From positions 8,036,741 through 8,100,740 of the forward strand of contig CM049318.1 in assembly GCA_026874595.1 (NCBI GenBank): 64,000 nucleotides of DNA, read 5' to 3'. Of the stretch, positions 12,034 to 21,600 are shown one piece after another. How positions within the stretch are numbered: position 1 is the first letter of the stretch; the number at the start of each line of letters is the position of its first letter. Made by a program: the position numbers and the translations under genes. The notes below the pieces were generated by a model. It worked only from the letters and a program-made list of their open reading frames with translations. It was not told the origin of the DNA and did not search any database. The stretch comes from Sipunculus nudus. Lineage: Eukaryota; Annelida; Sipuncula; Golfingiida; Sipunculidae.

Positions 12034-12037
12034 TTTT
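12034..12037 (+). terminator. Pol III oligo-T terminator of tRNA copy 2
   Basis: A TTTT run 7 nt after the tRNA end. Confidence 0.65.
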
Positions 12038-12289
12038 ATCTAATATTATCAATTTCCACGACCATGACCGTGAATCGTTATTTCGATGCTTCTTTCGCTT
12101 TCCCTCGTCTTTCTGTATTACATCTACCACCAATCATTAATTAACAGAAATTGTCAAATAATTAATGATAAAAAAAATAATCTTATTGGGTAATCATGCG
12201 AAACAATAAATTAATTTATAGATCAATATTTCAAAATAGGTTTTATAATATGGTCAAACAAGCGGGCCATGTATTACCGTTATTAAATA

Positions 12290-12292
<3 letters not shown>

Positions 12293-12341
<49 letters not shown>
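12293..12341. repeat. (AT)n microsatellite
   Basis: Pure AT run directly before the pogo-like transposon. Confidence 0.95.
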
Positions 12342-12343
<2 letters not shown>

Positions 12344-12741
12344 GACCATTATTGCCGCCTCATGCCTATATAGGGTAGGGTGGGGCAAGGCGCCCAGGTG
12401 AGGTTAAACGCCTACCTTAATTATTCAAAATATTACGTCACATGAAGCGTCTCGGGGCATGCAGAGCAGGTCCTGCAAACCAGCGGATCACGTGATCACA
12501 GGGGGACAACGAAAAATTGAGCGCTTCATATTGCACGGGGTAAGTTTCCAAATACTCCTCATTGTTAGATAAAAGACAAGTCCTAAGATTAAGTCCTATG
12601 TTTGCGCTTATGTAGAGGATGGCATAGACCCTATATGTATCTATGAGTAATGATGTTTACTACTTGTGCAGATAGATTTCGATGAGCGATAATTCATGGC
12701 ATCGTGAGAGTGATGCATTTAAAATAAAACAGTAACAAAGA

Positions 12742-12813
12742 GGCAAAACGCCTGTCATTCATAGTGGGCAAAACGCCTCCATGGGCTTTTTGCTCCCGCC
12801 GGTAGGCATTTTA
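12742..12813. promoter_or_regulatory. Left subterminal GGCAAAACGCC repeats
   Basis: GGCAAAACGCC occurs at 12742-12752 and 12767-12777, with the related GGCATTTTACC at 12803-12813. The inverted end itself contains the similar GGCAAGGCGCC. These are candidate transposase-binding sites by position and repetition; binding is inferred. Confidence 0.6.
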
Positions 12814-12913
12814 CCCCATCTTTTTACCTGTATTTAATCTTATTTTGAAATTAGGCCTACTTTTCAAGTAAGATATGGATAATCTGTTGTTTTCTTTCAT
12901 TTCAGATACCATC

Positions 12914-13166
12914 ATGGTCCGATACTATAAACGAAAATCGTCAAGAGGTAGTTATGGAGATGAATAGTTGAAGCAAGCCCTATACAGTCAATCCGAGGAG
13001 GCATGCCCGTTTTACGAGCTTCAAAAACTTTTGGTATCCCGCCGAGAACACTACGCCGCCACAGAGATGGCAAAGTAAAAAATCCCTGAGTCTCAAAGCT
13101 AGGTCGACATTGAATTGTTCTTACAACTGAGATCGAACGTCAACTGCATAACCATGTGAAGTATAT
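12914..13166 (+). pseudogene. Transposase N-terminus (pipsqueak-type HTH), frameshifted
   Basis: ATG at 12914 opens MVRYYKRKSSRGSYGDE, the usual basic start of this family, and then hits a stop. The next recognisable part is in another frame from about 12985: QSIRGGMPVLRASKTFGIPP and then RTLRRHRDGKV, a classic helix-turn-helix of the psq class. It is followed by a stop near 13086 and a third frame that joins the main reading frame at 13167. At least two frameshifts separate these pieces. In a working copy this region binds the transposon ends. Confidence 0.8.
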
Positions 13167-13862
13167 ATGGAAAAGGCACTTTATGGCCTTACAACTCGTG
13201 ATATACGCCGCTTGGCATATGAAATAGCGGAAAAGTCTGACATCGATCACCCGTTCAGTCACGAGAGCAAGATGGCGGGAAAAGACTGGCTATCCGAATT
13301 CCTGTCAAGGCATCCAGACCTTAGCATCCGAGAACCCCAGTGTACCAATTTGTTACGAGCAGTTGGGTTCAACAAACCGAAAGTGCAACAGTTCTTTGCA
13401 GTCTATCAAGAACTGTTACATGATCGTGAATTTTCCTCTGCTCGTGTATGGAACATGGATGAAACTGGCATTACTAGTGTGCAGAATCCAGGAAAAATAC
13501 TGGCCACAAAAGGCTTCAAACAGGTTGGCAAAGTGACGAGTGGTGAAAGAGGTAAAACGGTAACCGTCATATGTGAGATGAGTGCCGCTGGGGTATATTT
13601 GCCTCCAACGCTCATATTTCCCAGAAAAAGAATGGCAGACGCACTAATGGTCGGGGCGCCTCCAGACTCGATCGGTTATGCTAATCCCAGTGGCTGGACG
13701 GACTCGGATCTGTTTATGAAATGGTTGGAGCACTTTGTGAAATTTACAAACTCTTCCACAGAGATGCAGCACATCATCGTCCTGGATGGCCATCACAGCC
13801 ATAAAACACTGGCAGCTGTGACCTATGCACGAGAACATGGCATCCACCTGCTCACACTTTAA
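13167..13862 (+). pseudogene. Pogo-like transposase, CENP-B-type HTH and first half of DDE domain
   Basis: 231 codons open with MEKALYGLTTRDIRRLAYEIA and GKDWLSEFLSRHPDLSIREP (residues 1-57), the CENP-B/Tc5-type HTH typical of pogo-like transposases. The catalytic core follows. D98 in VWNMDETG and D207 in IIVLDGHHSH are the first two metal-binding aspartates. The frame is closed by a TAA at 13860-13862 exactly where the family continues into PHSTHKMQPLD, and the downstream piece is in the same frame. This is therefore a single nonsense codon, not a frameshift. The protein would cut and paste the element at TA sites. Length and motif order are otherwise normal. Confidence 0.9.
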
Positions 13863-14616
13863 CCACACAGCACACATAAAATGCAGCCTTTAGACCGAAC
13901 ATATTTCAAATCTCTCAAAAGTGCCTACAATGCAGCAGCAGACTCTTGGATGGTGGCACATCCTGGGAAGGGGATATCATTCTTTGATATTGTAAGTATC
14001 TTTGGGAAAGCTTTCCTCAGGTCTGCTTCACCTGAAAAAGCTGTACATGGATTTGCAACTTGCGGTATCTGGCCTTTTGATGCAAATGTGTTTTCAGATA
14101 AAGACTTCGTCGCTGCCATGGTAACTGATGAAGCGGATCCTTCTGCTGGTGAATCACCTGCTGCAGCTGGACAACCTACCTTTACAGGTCTATTGTCTGC
14201 TCCTTCTGGTCATCCTCCTGCTGGTTGTAACCTTCCTGCTGCTGTCGACCAACCACCCGGGCATGGTAACCATCCTGCTGCTGCCGACCAGCCACCTGCT
14301 GCTGCTGGTAACTCTCCTGTTGCCGACCAACCACCTGTTGCTGCTGGCAACCCTCCGGATGTCGACTAACCACCCGCTGCTGCTGGTAACCCTCCTGCTG
14401 CTGCCGACCAGCCGCCTGCTGCTGCTGGTAACTCTCCTGTTGCCGACCAGCCACCTGCTGCTGCTGGTAACCCTCCAGCTGTCTACCAACTACCCGCTGC
14501 TGGTAACCCTCCTGCTGTCGACCAACCACCTATTGCTTGTAATCCTGTTGACTGCACATCCGACAGCAATGGAACAAAAATCATGGAAGATGCGTCGCCG
14601 ATAGAAGGGCCTTCAG
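13863..14616 (+). pseudogene. Transposase: end of DDE domain and proline-rich linker
   Basis: Same frame as the preceding segment. MQPLD at 13881-13895 supplies the third catalytic aspartate, giving about D35D spacing, and RTYFKSLK and GIWPFDANVFS are conserved family phrases. From about 14150 the protein becomes a repetitive PPAAAGNPPAAADQ-type linker. A second in-frame stop at 14367-14369 interrupts it, after which the same frame stays open to the splice donor at 14617. The tandem-repeat DNA (14150-14545) also gives long but meaningless frames on both strands, which I ignore. Confidence 0.85.
14150..14545 (+). repeat. GC-rich minisatellite encoding Pro/Ala/Gly/Asn/Asp/Gln linker
   Basis: Imperfect units of roughly 36-75 bp built from CCTGCTGCTGCTGGTAACCC and GCCGACCAGCC-like blocks. 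They keep the transposase frame throughout apart from one stop codon. Such regions expand and contract readily. Confidence 0.75.
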
Positions 14617-14713
14617 GTGAGATATACATTTTATCTACAAATGTGCATTCAAAAACAAAATCTTGCAACCAGTTATCATGTTTTGACTTATCTTTACTTT
14701 TAAATGTTTGTAG
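14617..14713 (+). other. Intron in transposase gene (phase 1)
   Basis: Donor CTTCAG|GTGAGA and acceptor TGTTTGTAG|GC flank 97 bp. Removing it joins frame 0 to frame 1 and restores a Gly codon, yielding PSGSSVQDIIRSLSPIPKL, the SP-x-IRPLPK-like tail motif seen in pogo-like families. Without splicing the upstream frame would run on into unrelated residues and miss the PHD finger. Confidence 0.8.
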
Positions 14714-15273
14714 GCTCTTCGGTGCAAGATATCATCCGCAGTCTGTCACCAATTCCCAAGCTTGGTACAGCACGCACCAGCAAAAAGAAGTCCGAGGGTG
14801 CTGTCCTTTTGACATCATCGCCCTACAAGACAATGCTGCAGGAAAGACACACGGCAAAAGAAAAAAGAAAAGGCTGCACCAGCAAAGGAAAATCGGCAGT
14901 TAAAGCAAAAAAATCAAAATCAGTGAAAGAGAAAGGACCAGTTAAAGATAAACCGTCAATGAATCGGAGCATTAGAGGAAAGGGGAGAGGAAAACCCGCA
15001 GCAAGTAAAGCAAAGAGCCAGAAAAACACCCACAAAGGTACCCGGAAACCTAGATCATCCACCAGCCGTAAGACGTACAGCAGTGATAAAGACGAGGATG
15101 AGGAATGGCCTTGTTTAGTATGTGCAGAGCCATTTGCCAATTCCAAATCCAAAGAAGTCTGGGTACAGTGCCTGTCTTGTCACAAATGGGCTCACGAAGA
15201 ATGTACATCTGAAGAATCTCTTTTTGTATGCCCAAATTGTGAGTCAGACCTGCCCTCTGATGACTCTGATTAG
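14714..15273 (+). pseudogene. Transposase C-terminal exon: basic tail plus PHD finger
   Basis: Open to the stop at 15271-15273. After SSVQDIIRSLSPIPKL comes a strongly basic Lys/Arg/Ser-rich tail, a likely nuclear-localisation or DNA-contact region. An acidic DKDEDEE stretch is followed by a C-terminal zinc finger: CLVC, VQCLSC, KWAHEEC and FVCPNC, the Cys4-His-Cys3 spacing of a PHD finger. PHD fingers usually read histone tails, so this could direct integration to chromatin, which is inference. The exon itself has no stop or shift. It is listed as a pseudogene because the upstream parts are broken. Confidence 0.88.
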
Positions 15274-15724
15274 TTGACCAAAATAAGTCCTTTATTTTGT
15301 TTTCTTTCTGAGGTATCTTTTCTTGGCTTATTCGGTTAGAAAACTGATTAAACCATGTTATACTGTGAGGACACTACATAAGGATTTTGCATTGTTTTGA
15401 GAAAAGATCCTTTTGCACATTTTCATAAAGGCATCCACCGTATGATATACTGATGACATTTAGTGATGTTCAATGAAGCTTTGTTCCTATAGGTAAGGAA
15501 TAAACTGTTTTTCATGAGCTTGTCGTTGCTTCTGCATAATCTTGTGATGAAAAGTAAAAACAACATGAAAAATTAATCATGATAGAAGAATGTACCATTA
15601 GTATTTTTGTAAGGTAATAAATGAGTACCGGTAGTCATTACGGCCACCTATAGGTAGAACTAAATAAACTTATTAAATATTAATGATAGAACAAAACACT
15701 GTTTCTTTAGCAAATATCTCACTG

Positions 15725-15798
15725 AGATAAAACGCCCACTTGTGAGCATTTTGCCTCATATGAAAGGCATTATGCCTCATATATATGGGCAAAACGCC
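15725..15798. promoter_or_regulatory. Right subterminal GGCAAAACGCC-type repeats
   Basis: GATAAAACGCCCACTTG (15725), GAGCATTTTGCCTC (15744), GGCATTATGCC (about 15766) and GGCAAAACGCC (15788-15798) mirror the left subterminal cluster. The symmetric placement supports a transposase-binding role. Confidence 0.6.
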
Positions 15799-15985
15799 CA
15801 CTTGGAAATTTTTCTTTTTCTCCGCCTACACGAGAGAGAGACTATGATACGTTATACACTTCCGGTCCATCATGTACTATCCAGGTAAACATATGCTCCA
15901 GCAGAATCGTGTCTTGACAGGCCTATTATTTTATAAGATAGACCTCATTTTGCTTAGGGTAGGCGCCTTGCCCCACCCTACCCTA

Positions 15986-16320
15986 TAACCGGTATCGGGC
16001 TCGACTTTTTTCAGGCACTGACCAGTATATGCCTATATCGGAACTGTCTTTGTCAGTATGTCGGTTAAGTCTATAAACTCATAGACCGACGAATTTCCGA
16101 TAAAATTACTCCTGATGGACACCACATAGACACTACTCCTGTCTTTGTATGGGCATCCATTAACATTACTGTTCCTATCTTTCTCTGAATATCCACTGGT
16201 GATTTTAAAAGAGAGATGCCCATAGGCTATAGATATGAAGAAAACCACATTGCATCATAATTATAGCCTGCCCTATACATATAATCAAGACTATATACAC
16301 GATGGATAGGTTACTATATA
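15986..16320. other. Unassigned stretch
   Basis: No recognisable gene or repeat. The minus-strand frame at 16033-16248 resembles nothing I know. Confidence 0.5.
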
Positions 16321-16413
16321 TATACCCATAATTTTGTAATCTACATTGTCAAAAGCTTTCTGTAAGTCCAGGACTGATTGAATAATAGTCTTTATTTCCT
16401 CCAGTGATGAAGA
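16321..16413 (-). pseudogene. LINE reverse-transcriptase fragment
   Basis: Minus-strand translation gives SSLEEIKTIIQSVLDLQKAF followed by DNVDYKIM. This matches the conserved block around the first catalytic Asp of non-LTR reverse transcriptases (pattern D-L-x-K-A-F-D-x-V-D). Sequence on either side does not continue the RT domain. It lies downstream, in minus-strand sense, of a LINE C-terminus, so it probably belongs to a separate truncated copy. Confidence 0.75.
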
Positions 16414-16865
16414 TATTCAATCAATCAATCAATATATATATATATATACGCGTAAAATGCGTTATGTGCTTTCAAAGATACAAAAGTGTGACATATAAGA
16501 AGATAAAAATCACCAAACGTCACAAATGGGATCAACGAATTAGTACAATTTTAAGGAATTGAACTGAGAGTTGTTACTTTTAAAATATTACCAAGAAAAA
16601 CGCTTCATTATATGGTAACAAAAATATAGTGACAGCTATGTGTGAGCACATATTCCAGGGGATACAATAAAGCGTAATTTAACAGACGGCACATGTATTA
16701 AAATGACACTAAATGCAAGCAAGAATGCATGCTACTTAAACTGAATCAGGTTACTTGAACTGAAAAATATATAAACATATCCTATATATATATAAACATG
16801 CAAAATATTTCTCGTCCTCGAGAAATATGATTAATCTCGAATAGGCCCTCCTAACAAGGCCTCGA

Positions 16866-17070
16866 CTAATATATTTTTCGATTCAAAACTAAATAATCAA
16901 TTAAAATATCTTGCATGTTCAAACACATCGTGGTCCAGAATTTTTTACTCTTGTCATTTAAGGCATTGCAGTCAAATACACAGTGTTCTACTTTGTCTGA
17001 GGGTATACAGCCATGCACATTGTACACAAAATCCATTATCAGTATAACGTATACGCCTATAGGCATGGAT
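16866..17070 (-). pseudogene. LINE ORF2 C-terminal zinc-like region
   Basis: Minus-strand frame includes HGCIPSDKVEHCVFDCNALN and then DKSKKFWTTM. The spacing of Cys, His and Cys followed by a KFW motif is typical of the region after the RT domain in LINE ORF2 proteins, where a partial zinc knuckle precedes a Leu/Trp-rich tail. The open frame (98 codons, 16866-17162) is probably a remnant rather than an independent gene. Confidence 0.6.
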
Positions 17071-17659
17071 CTACTAGCAGTCGAGCTAAAAACATGAAAA
17101 CGAACAAGGAACGCGGAAAGAATATGGCTGCTCTCCACAAAGGAGATGGTTTGATACAGCAAAACGGTTTAACTTATTAAAACTTGTAAGGTGGGCATCC
17201 CCGGCAGCATCTTCTTCGAACATTAGTTGTTCATTCGACGCTACGGCTTGCATTACAACATTTTTTTCAGACTTGATTTCCAGGAAACAGCCAAGAGCTG
17301 AGGAACTGCTCTAACGAGTACATTAGGTTGTATATTTCTTTAGGATGTCAATAATGTCTTTAACAAATCGCTTACTTGTTGGCCGTTTGCAAATACTGAC
17401 TTAATAAAATCTTAAAAAGAAAATGGTCTTACATGGATTTCCTGTTGGTAAACAACTCAACCGGCGCAAGAACAAAAATTAAAAAATGTCTATAAATCCT
17501 CGCATATTAAAAAACCAGCATACTGCATGGTTAAACATACCGAAGGTCTGCGTTTACGAAAACCCTGACACACTTTAAGGCAAAATCTAAGAAATCGTTT
17601 TAGTTTTAAATACTCTGTCTAAATATAAGTGAATCTTTTATGTTATACTCATGTGTTCG

Positions 17660-18095
17660 TTGTCTAATTGCGAACATCACTATCGTCAGCCAAATTATCT
17701 AACTGACTAAAGATTAATCTTTCATGTACAAGTTTTAATCTACTTAATGATTTCCTAAAAACACGTTTTGTTTCTTTATAATTTCTAAATTCAATGTTTT
17801 CTGGGCTATGTGATTTTTCCTCCTTGTAACCAGGCCTTCCAGGCGTCTCATTTTATTATGCAACGGTTTTAGACCCTTTTTTAGTCCAAAGTTTGTTAGT
17901 TTTGGAAAAAAAACTCCCTTTAAGCTGACCTATATGTTAACAATGGACTCACAACAACTCTCAATGTCAGTGGAACTACAAATTTCAGGATTAGGAGGAT
18001 CAAGCAGATTAGGTTCCGATTCTAATGGTTTTGTGTAAGCTTCATTAATTTCCTCAGGAGTCATTTTATGCCATAACAATAATGGAGTTTTATGG
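17660..18095 (-). pseudogene. LINE ORF2 linker between EN and RT
   Basis: Minus strand, in order: HKTPLLLWHKMTPEEINEAY and ESEPNLLDPPNPEIC (about 18095-17978), then in shifted frames KPLHNKMRRLEGL and EFRNYKETKRVFRKSLSRLK followed by FSQLDNLADDSDVRN (about 17800-17660). The YKxxKRxFR pattern and the preceding LLWHK pattern are familiar from the segment between endonuclease and RT in CR1/Jockey-like LINEs. It is broken by frameshifts. Confidence 0.7.
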
Positions 18096-18129
18096 GTGTC
18101 ATCAGAAAACCGTAAGGTTTTTATATTAA

Positions 18130-18676
18130 AAGAGCTTATTAAGATCTTCCTAGTCTACAACCTTACAGTCTGCAATTAAATTAAGTTTACACCGTTCAAT
18201 AAGTAAAGATCTATTAATGATGTACCAGAGGTTTCCCGATGACGTGTTTCCTGGTACGTAAACCTTGACCTAATACAAGCCACATAATTACTTAGAGAAC
18301 ATAAATCTCTGTCTGATAAAAGCTGGTTGGCGAGTATACTTTTCCCAACTTAATTGGCGGAAGGCTCGCCTGTTACCCTCAAGCTCAACCTTCAGCTAGG
18401 TCTCCTGCTATTAAAACAGTACCCGACTGTGAGTACATATCATATAAATCACAGAGTACATTCAATTGTTCTTCATATTCTTGGAAACTTGTATTGGAAG
18501 AAGGTAAGTACACAGCAAAAACATAAATTATGTAATTGTTGTCTTATATGGGCAGTCGGACACCTACTTTGCTGTATACTTGGCTTATGACTTGTTATAT
18601 TCTGATTTATAAAGAATTACAGCTCCATCTTTGCCTCTGCGGTATGGATCGAGAACATTTTAACTAGAATCGGCAA
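18130..18676 (-). pseudogene. LINE endonuclease (EEP) domain, central and C-terminal parts
   Basis: Minus strand from 18676: ADSS, a stop, then NVLDPYRRGKDGAVILYKSEY; a decayed stretch; LPSSNTSFQEYEEQL and SGTVLIAGDLAE (about 18505-18370), the YLPS and GD motifs of exonuclease-endonuclease-phosphatase domains; then TSGTSLIDLYLLNG (about 18236-18190), equivalent to the conserved LIDHVL region near the EN C-terminus. Several stops and frameshifts. The protein would nick target DNA to prime reverse transcription. The EN sequence immediately upstream is the satellite itself. Confidence 0.8.
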
Positions 18677-21600
18677 CTGCAAATGATGAGTACCCCTGAC
18701 ATATTGAATTCAAGAAGTATAAATTATCATCAAACAGCAAATGATGGGTATCCCTAACATATAGAACTCAAGAAGTATAAATTATCATCAAACAACAAAT
18801 GATGAGTACCCCTAACATATAGAACTCAAAAAGTATAAATTATCATCAAACAACAAATGATGAGTACCCCTAACATATAGAACTCAAAAAGTATAAATTA
18901 TCATCAAACAACAAATGATGAGTATCCCTGACATATAGAACTCAAGAAGTATAAATTATCATCAAACAACAAATGATGAGTACCCCTAACATATAGAACT
19001 CAAAAAGTATACATTATCATCAAACAGCAAATGATGAGTACCCCTAACATATAGAACTCAAGAAGTATAAATTATCATCAAACAACAAATGATGAGTATC
19101 CCTGACATATAGAACTCAAAAAGTATAAATTATCATCAAACAGCAAATGATGAGTATCCCTGACATATAGAACTCAAGACGTATAAATTATCATCAAACA
19201 ACAAATGATGAGTACCCCTAACATATAGAACTCAAAAAGTATACATTATCATCAAACAGCAATTGATGAGTATCCCTGATATATAGAACTCAAGAAGTAT
19301 AAATTATCATCAAACAACAAATGATGAGTACCCCTAACATATAGAACTCAAAAAGTATACATTATCATCAAACAGCAAATGATGAGTACCCCTAACATAT
19401 AGAACTCAAAAAGTATACATTATCATCAAACAACAAATGATGAGTATCCCTGACATATAGAACTCAAGAAGTATAAATTATCATCAAACAACAAATGATG
19501 AGTACCCCTAACATATATAACTCAAGAAGTATAAATTATCATCAAACAACAAATGATGAGTACCCCTAACATATAGAACTCAAAAAGTATAAATTATCAT
19601 CAAACAACAAATGATGAGTACCCCTAACATATAGAACTCAAAAAGTATACATTATCATCAAACAGCAAATGATGAGTACCCCTAACATATAGAACTCAAA
19701 AAGTATACATTATCATCAAACAACAAATGATGAGTACCCCTAACATATAGAACTCAAAAAGTATAAATTATCATCAAACAACAAATGATGAGTACCCCTA
19801 ACATATAGAACTCAAAAAGTATAAATTATCATCAAACAACAAATGATGAGTACCCCTAACATATAGAACTCAAAAAGTATAAATTATCATCAAACAACAA
19901 ATGATGAGTACCCCTAACATATAGAACTCAAAAAGTATACATTATCATCAAACAACAAATGATGAGTACCCCTGACATATAGAACTTAAGAAGTATAAAT
20001 TATCATCAAACAACAAATGATGAGTATCCCTGACATATAGAACTCAAAAAGTATAAATTATCATCAAACAGCAAATGATGAGTATCCCTGACATATAGAA
20101 CTCAAGACGTATAAATTATCATCAAACAACAAATGATGAGTACCCCTAACATATAGAACTCAAAAAGTATAAATTATCATCAAACAACAAATGATGAGTA
20201 CCCCTAACATATAGAACTCAAAAAGTATACATTATCATCAAACAACAAATGATGAGTATCCCTAACATATAGAACTCAAAAAGTATAAATTATCATCAAA
20301 CAACAAATGATGAGTACCCCTAACATATAGAACTCAAAAAGTATAAATTATCATCAAACAACAAATGATGAGTACCCCTAACATATAGAACTCAAAAAGT
20401 ATAAATTATCATCAAACAGCAAATGATGAGTATCCCTGACATATAGAACTCAAGAAGTATAAATTATCATCAAACAGCAAATGATGAGTATCCCTGACAT
20501 ATAGAACTCAAAAAGTATAAATTATCATCAAACAACAAATGATGAGTACCCCTGACATATAGAACTCAAAAAGTATAAATTATCATCAAACAACAAATGA
20601 TGAGTACCCCTAACATATAGAACTCAAAAAGTATACATTATCATCAAACAGCAAATGATGAGTATCCCTGATATATAGAACTCAAGAAGTATAAATTATC
20701 ATCAAACAGCAAATGATGAGTATCCCTGACATATAGAACTCAAAAAGTATAAATTATCATCAAACAACAAATGATGAGTACCCCTAACATACAGAACTCA
20801 AAAAGTATAAATTATCATCAAACAGCAAATGATGAGTACCCCTATTATATAGAACTCAAAAAGTATACATTATCATGAAACAGCAAATGATGAGTATCCC
20901 TGATATATAGAACTCAAGAAGTATAAATTATCATCAAACAACAAATGATGAGTATCCCTGACATATAGAACTCAAAAAGTATAAATTATCATCAAACAAC
21001 AAATGATGAGTACCCCTAACATATAGAACTCAAAAAGTATACATTATCATCAAACAGCAAATGATGAGTATCCCTGATATATAGAACTCAAGAAGTATAA
21101 ATTATCATCAAACAGCAAATGATGAGTATCCCTGACATATAGAACTCAAGAAGTATAAATTATCATCAAACAACAAATGATGAGTATCCCTGACATATAG
21201 AACTCAAAAAGTATAAATTATCATCAAACAACAAATGATGAGTATCCCTGACATATAGAACTCAAGACGTATAAATTATCATCAAACAACAAATGATGAG
21301 TACCCCTAACATATAGAACTCAAAAAGTATAAATTATCATCAAACAACAAATGATGAGTACCCCTAACATATAGAACTCAAAAAGTATACATTATCATCA
21401 AACAACAAATGATGAGTATCCCTAACATATAGAACTCAAAAAGTATAAATTATCATCAAACAACAAATGATGAGTACCCCTAACATATAGAACTCAAAAA
21501 GTATAAATTATCATCAAACAACAAATGATGAGTATCCCTAACATATAGAACTCAAGAAGTATAAATTATCATCAAACAACAAATGATGAGTACCCCTAAC

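Larger units (their letters stand above)
12373..15983 (+). mobile_element. Pogo-like DNA transposon (Tc1/mariner superfamily), complete but dead
   Basis: Perfect inverted ends of 22 bp, starting GGGTAGGGTGGGGC, lie at 12373-12394 and 15962-15983 and are flanked by TA at 12371-12372 and 15984-15985, the expected TA target duplication. The 3611-bp element carries one plus-strand transposase gene (12914-15273) with HTH, catalytic DDD, proline-rich and PHD-finger parts. Subterminal zones at both ends hold GGCAAAACGCC-type repeats. The coding region has frameshifts in the N-terminal part and two in-frame stops, so the copy is non-autonomous. End identity and intact TA flanks suggest moderate age. 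Confidence 0.9.

Noticed and set aside
14182-14529. Minus-strand Gln-rich frames (115 and 99 codons)
   Set aside because: Antisense translation of the proline-rich minisatellite of the pogo-like transposase.
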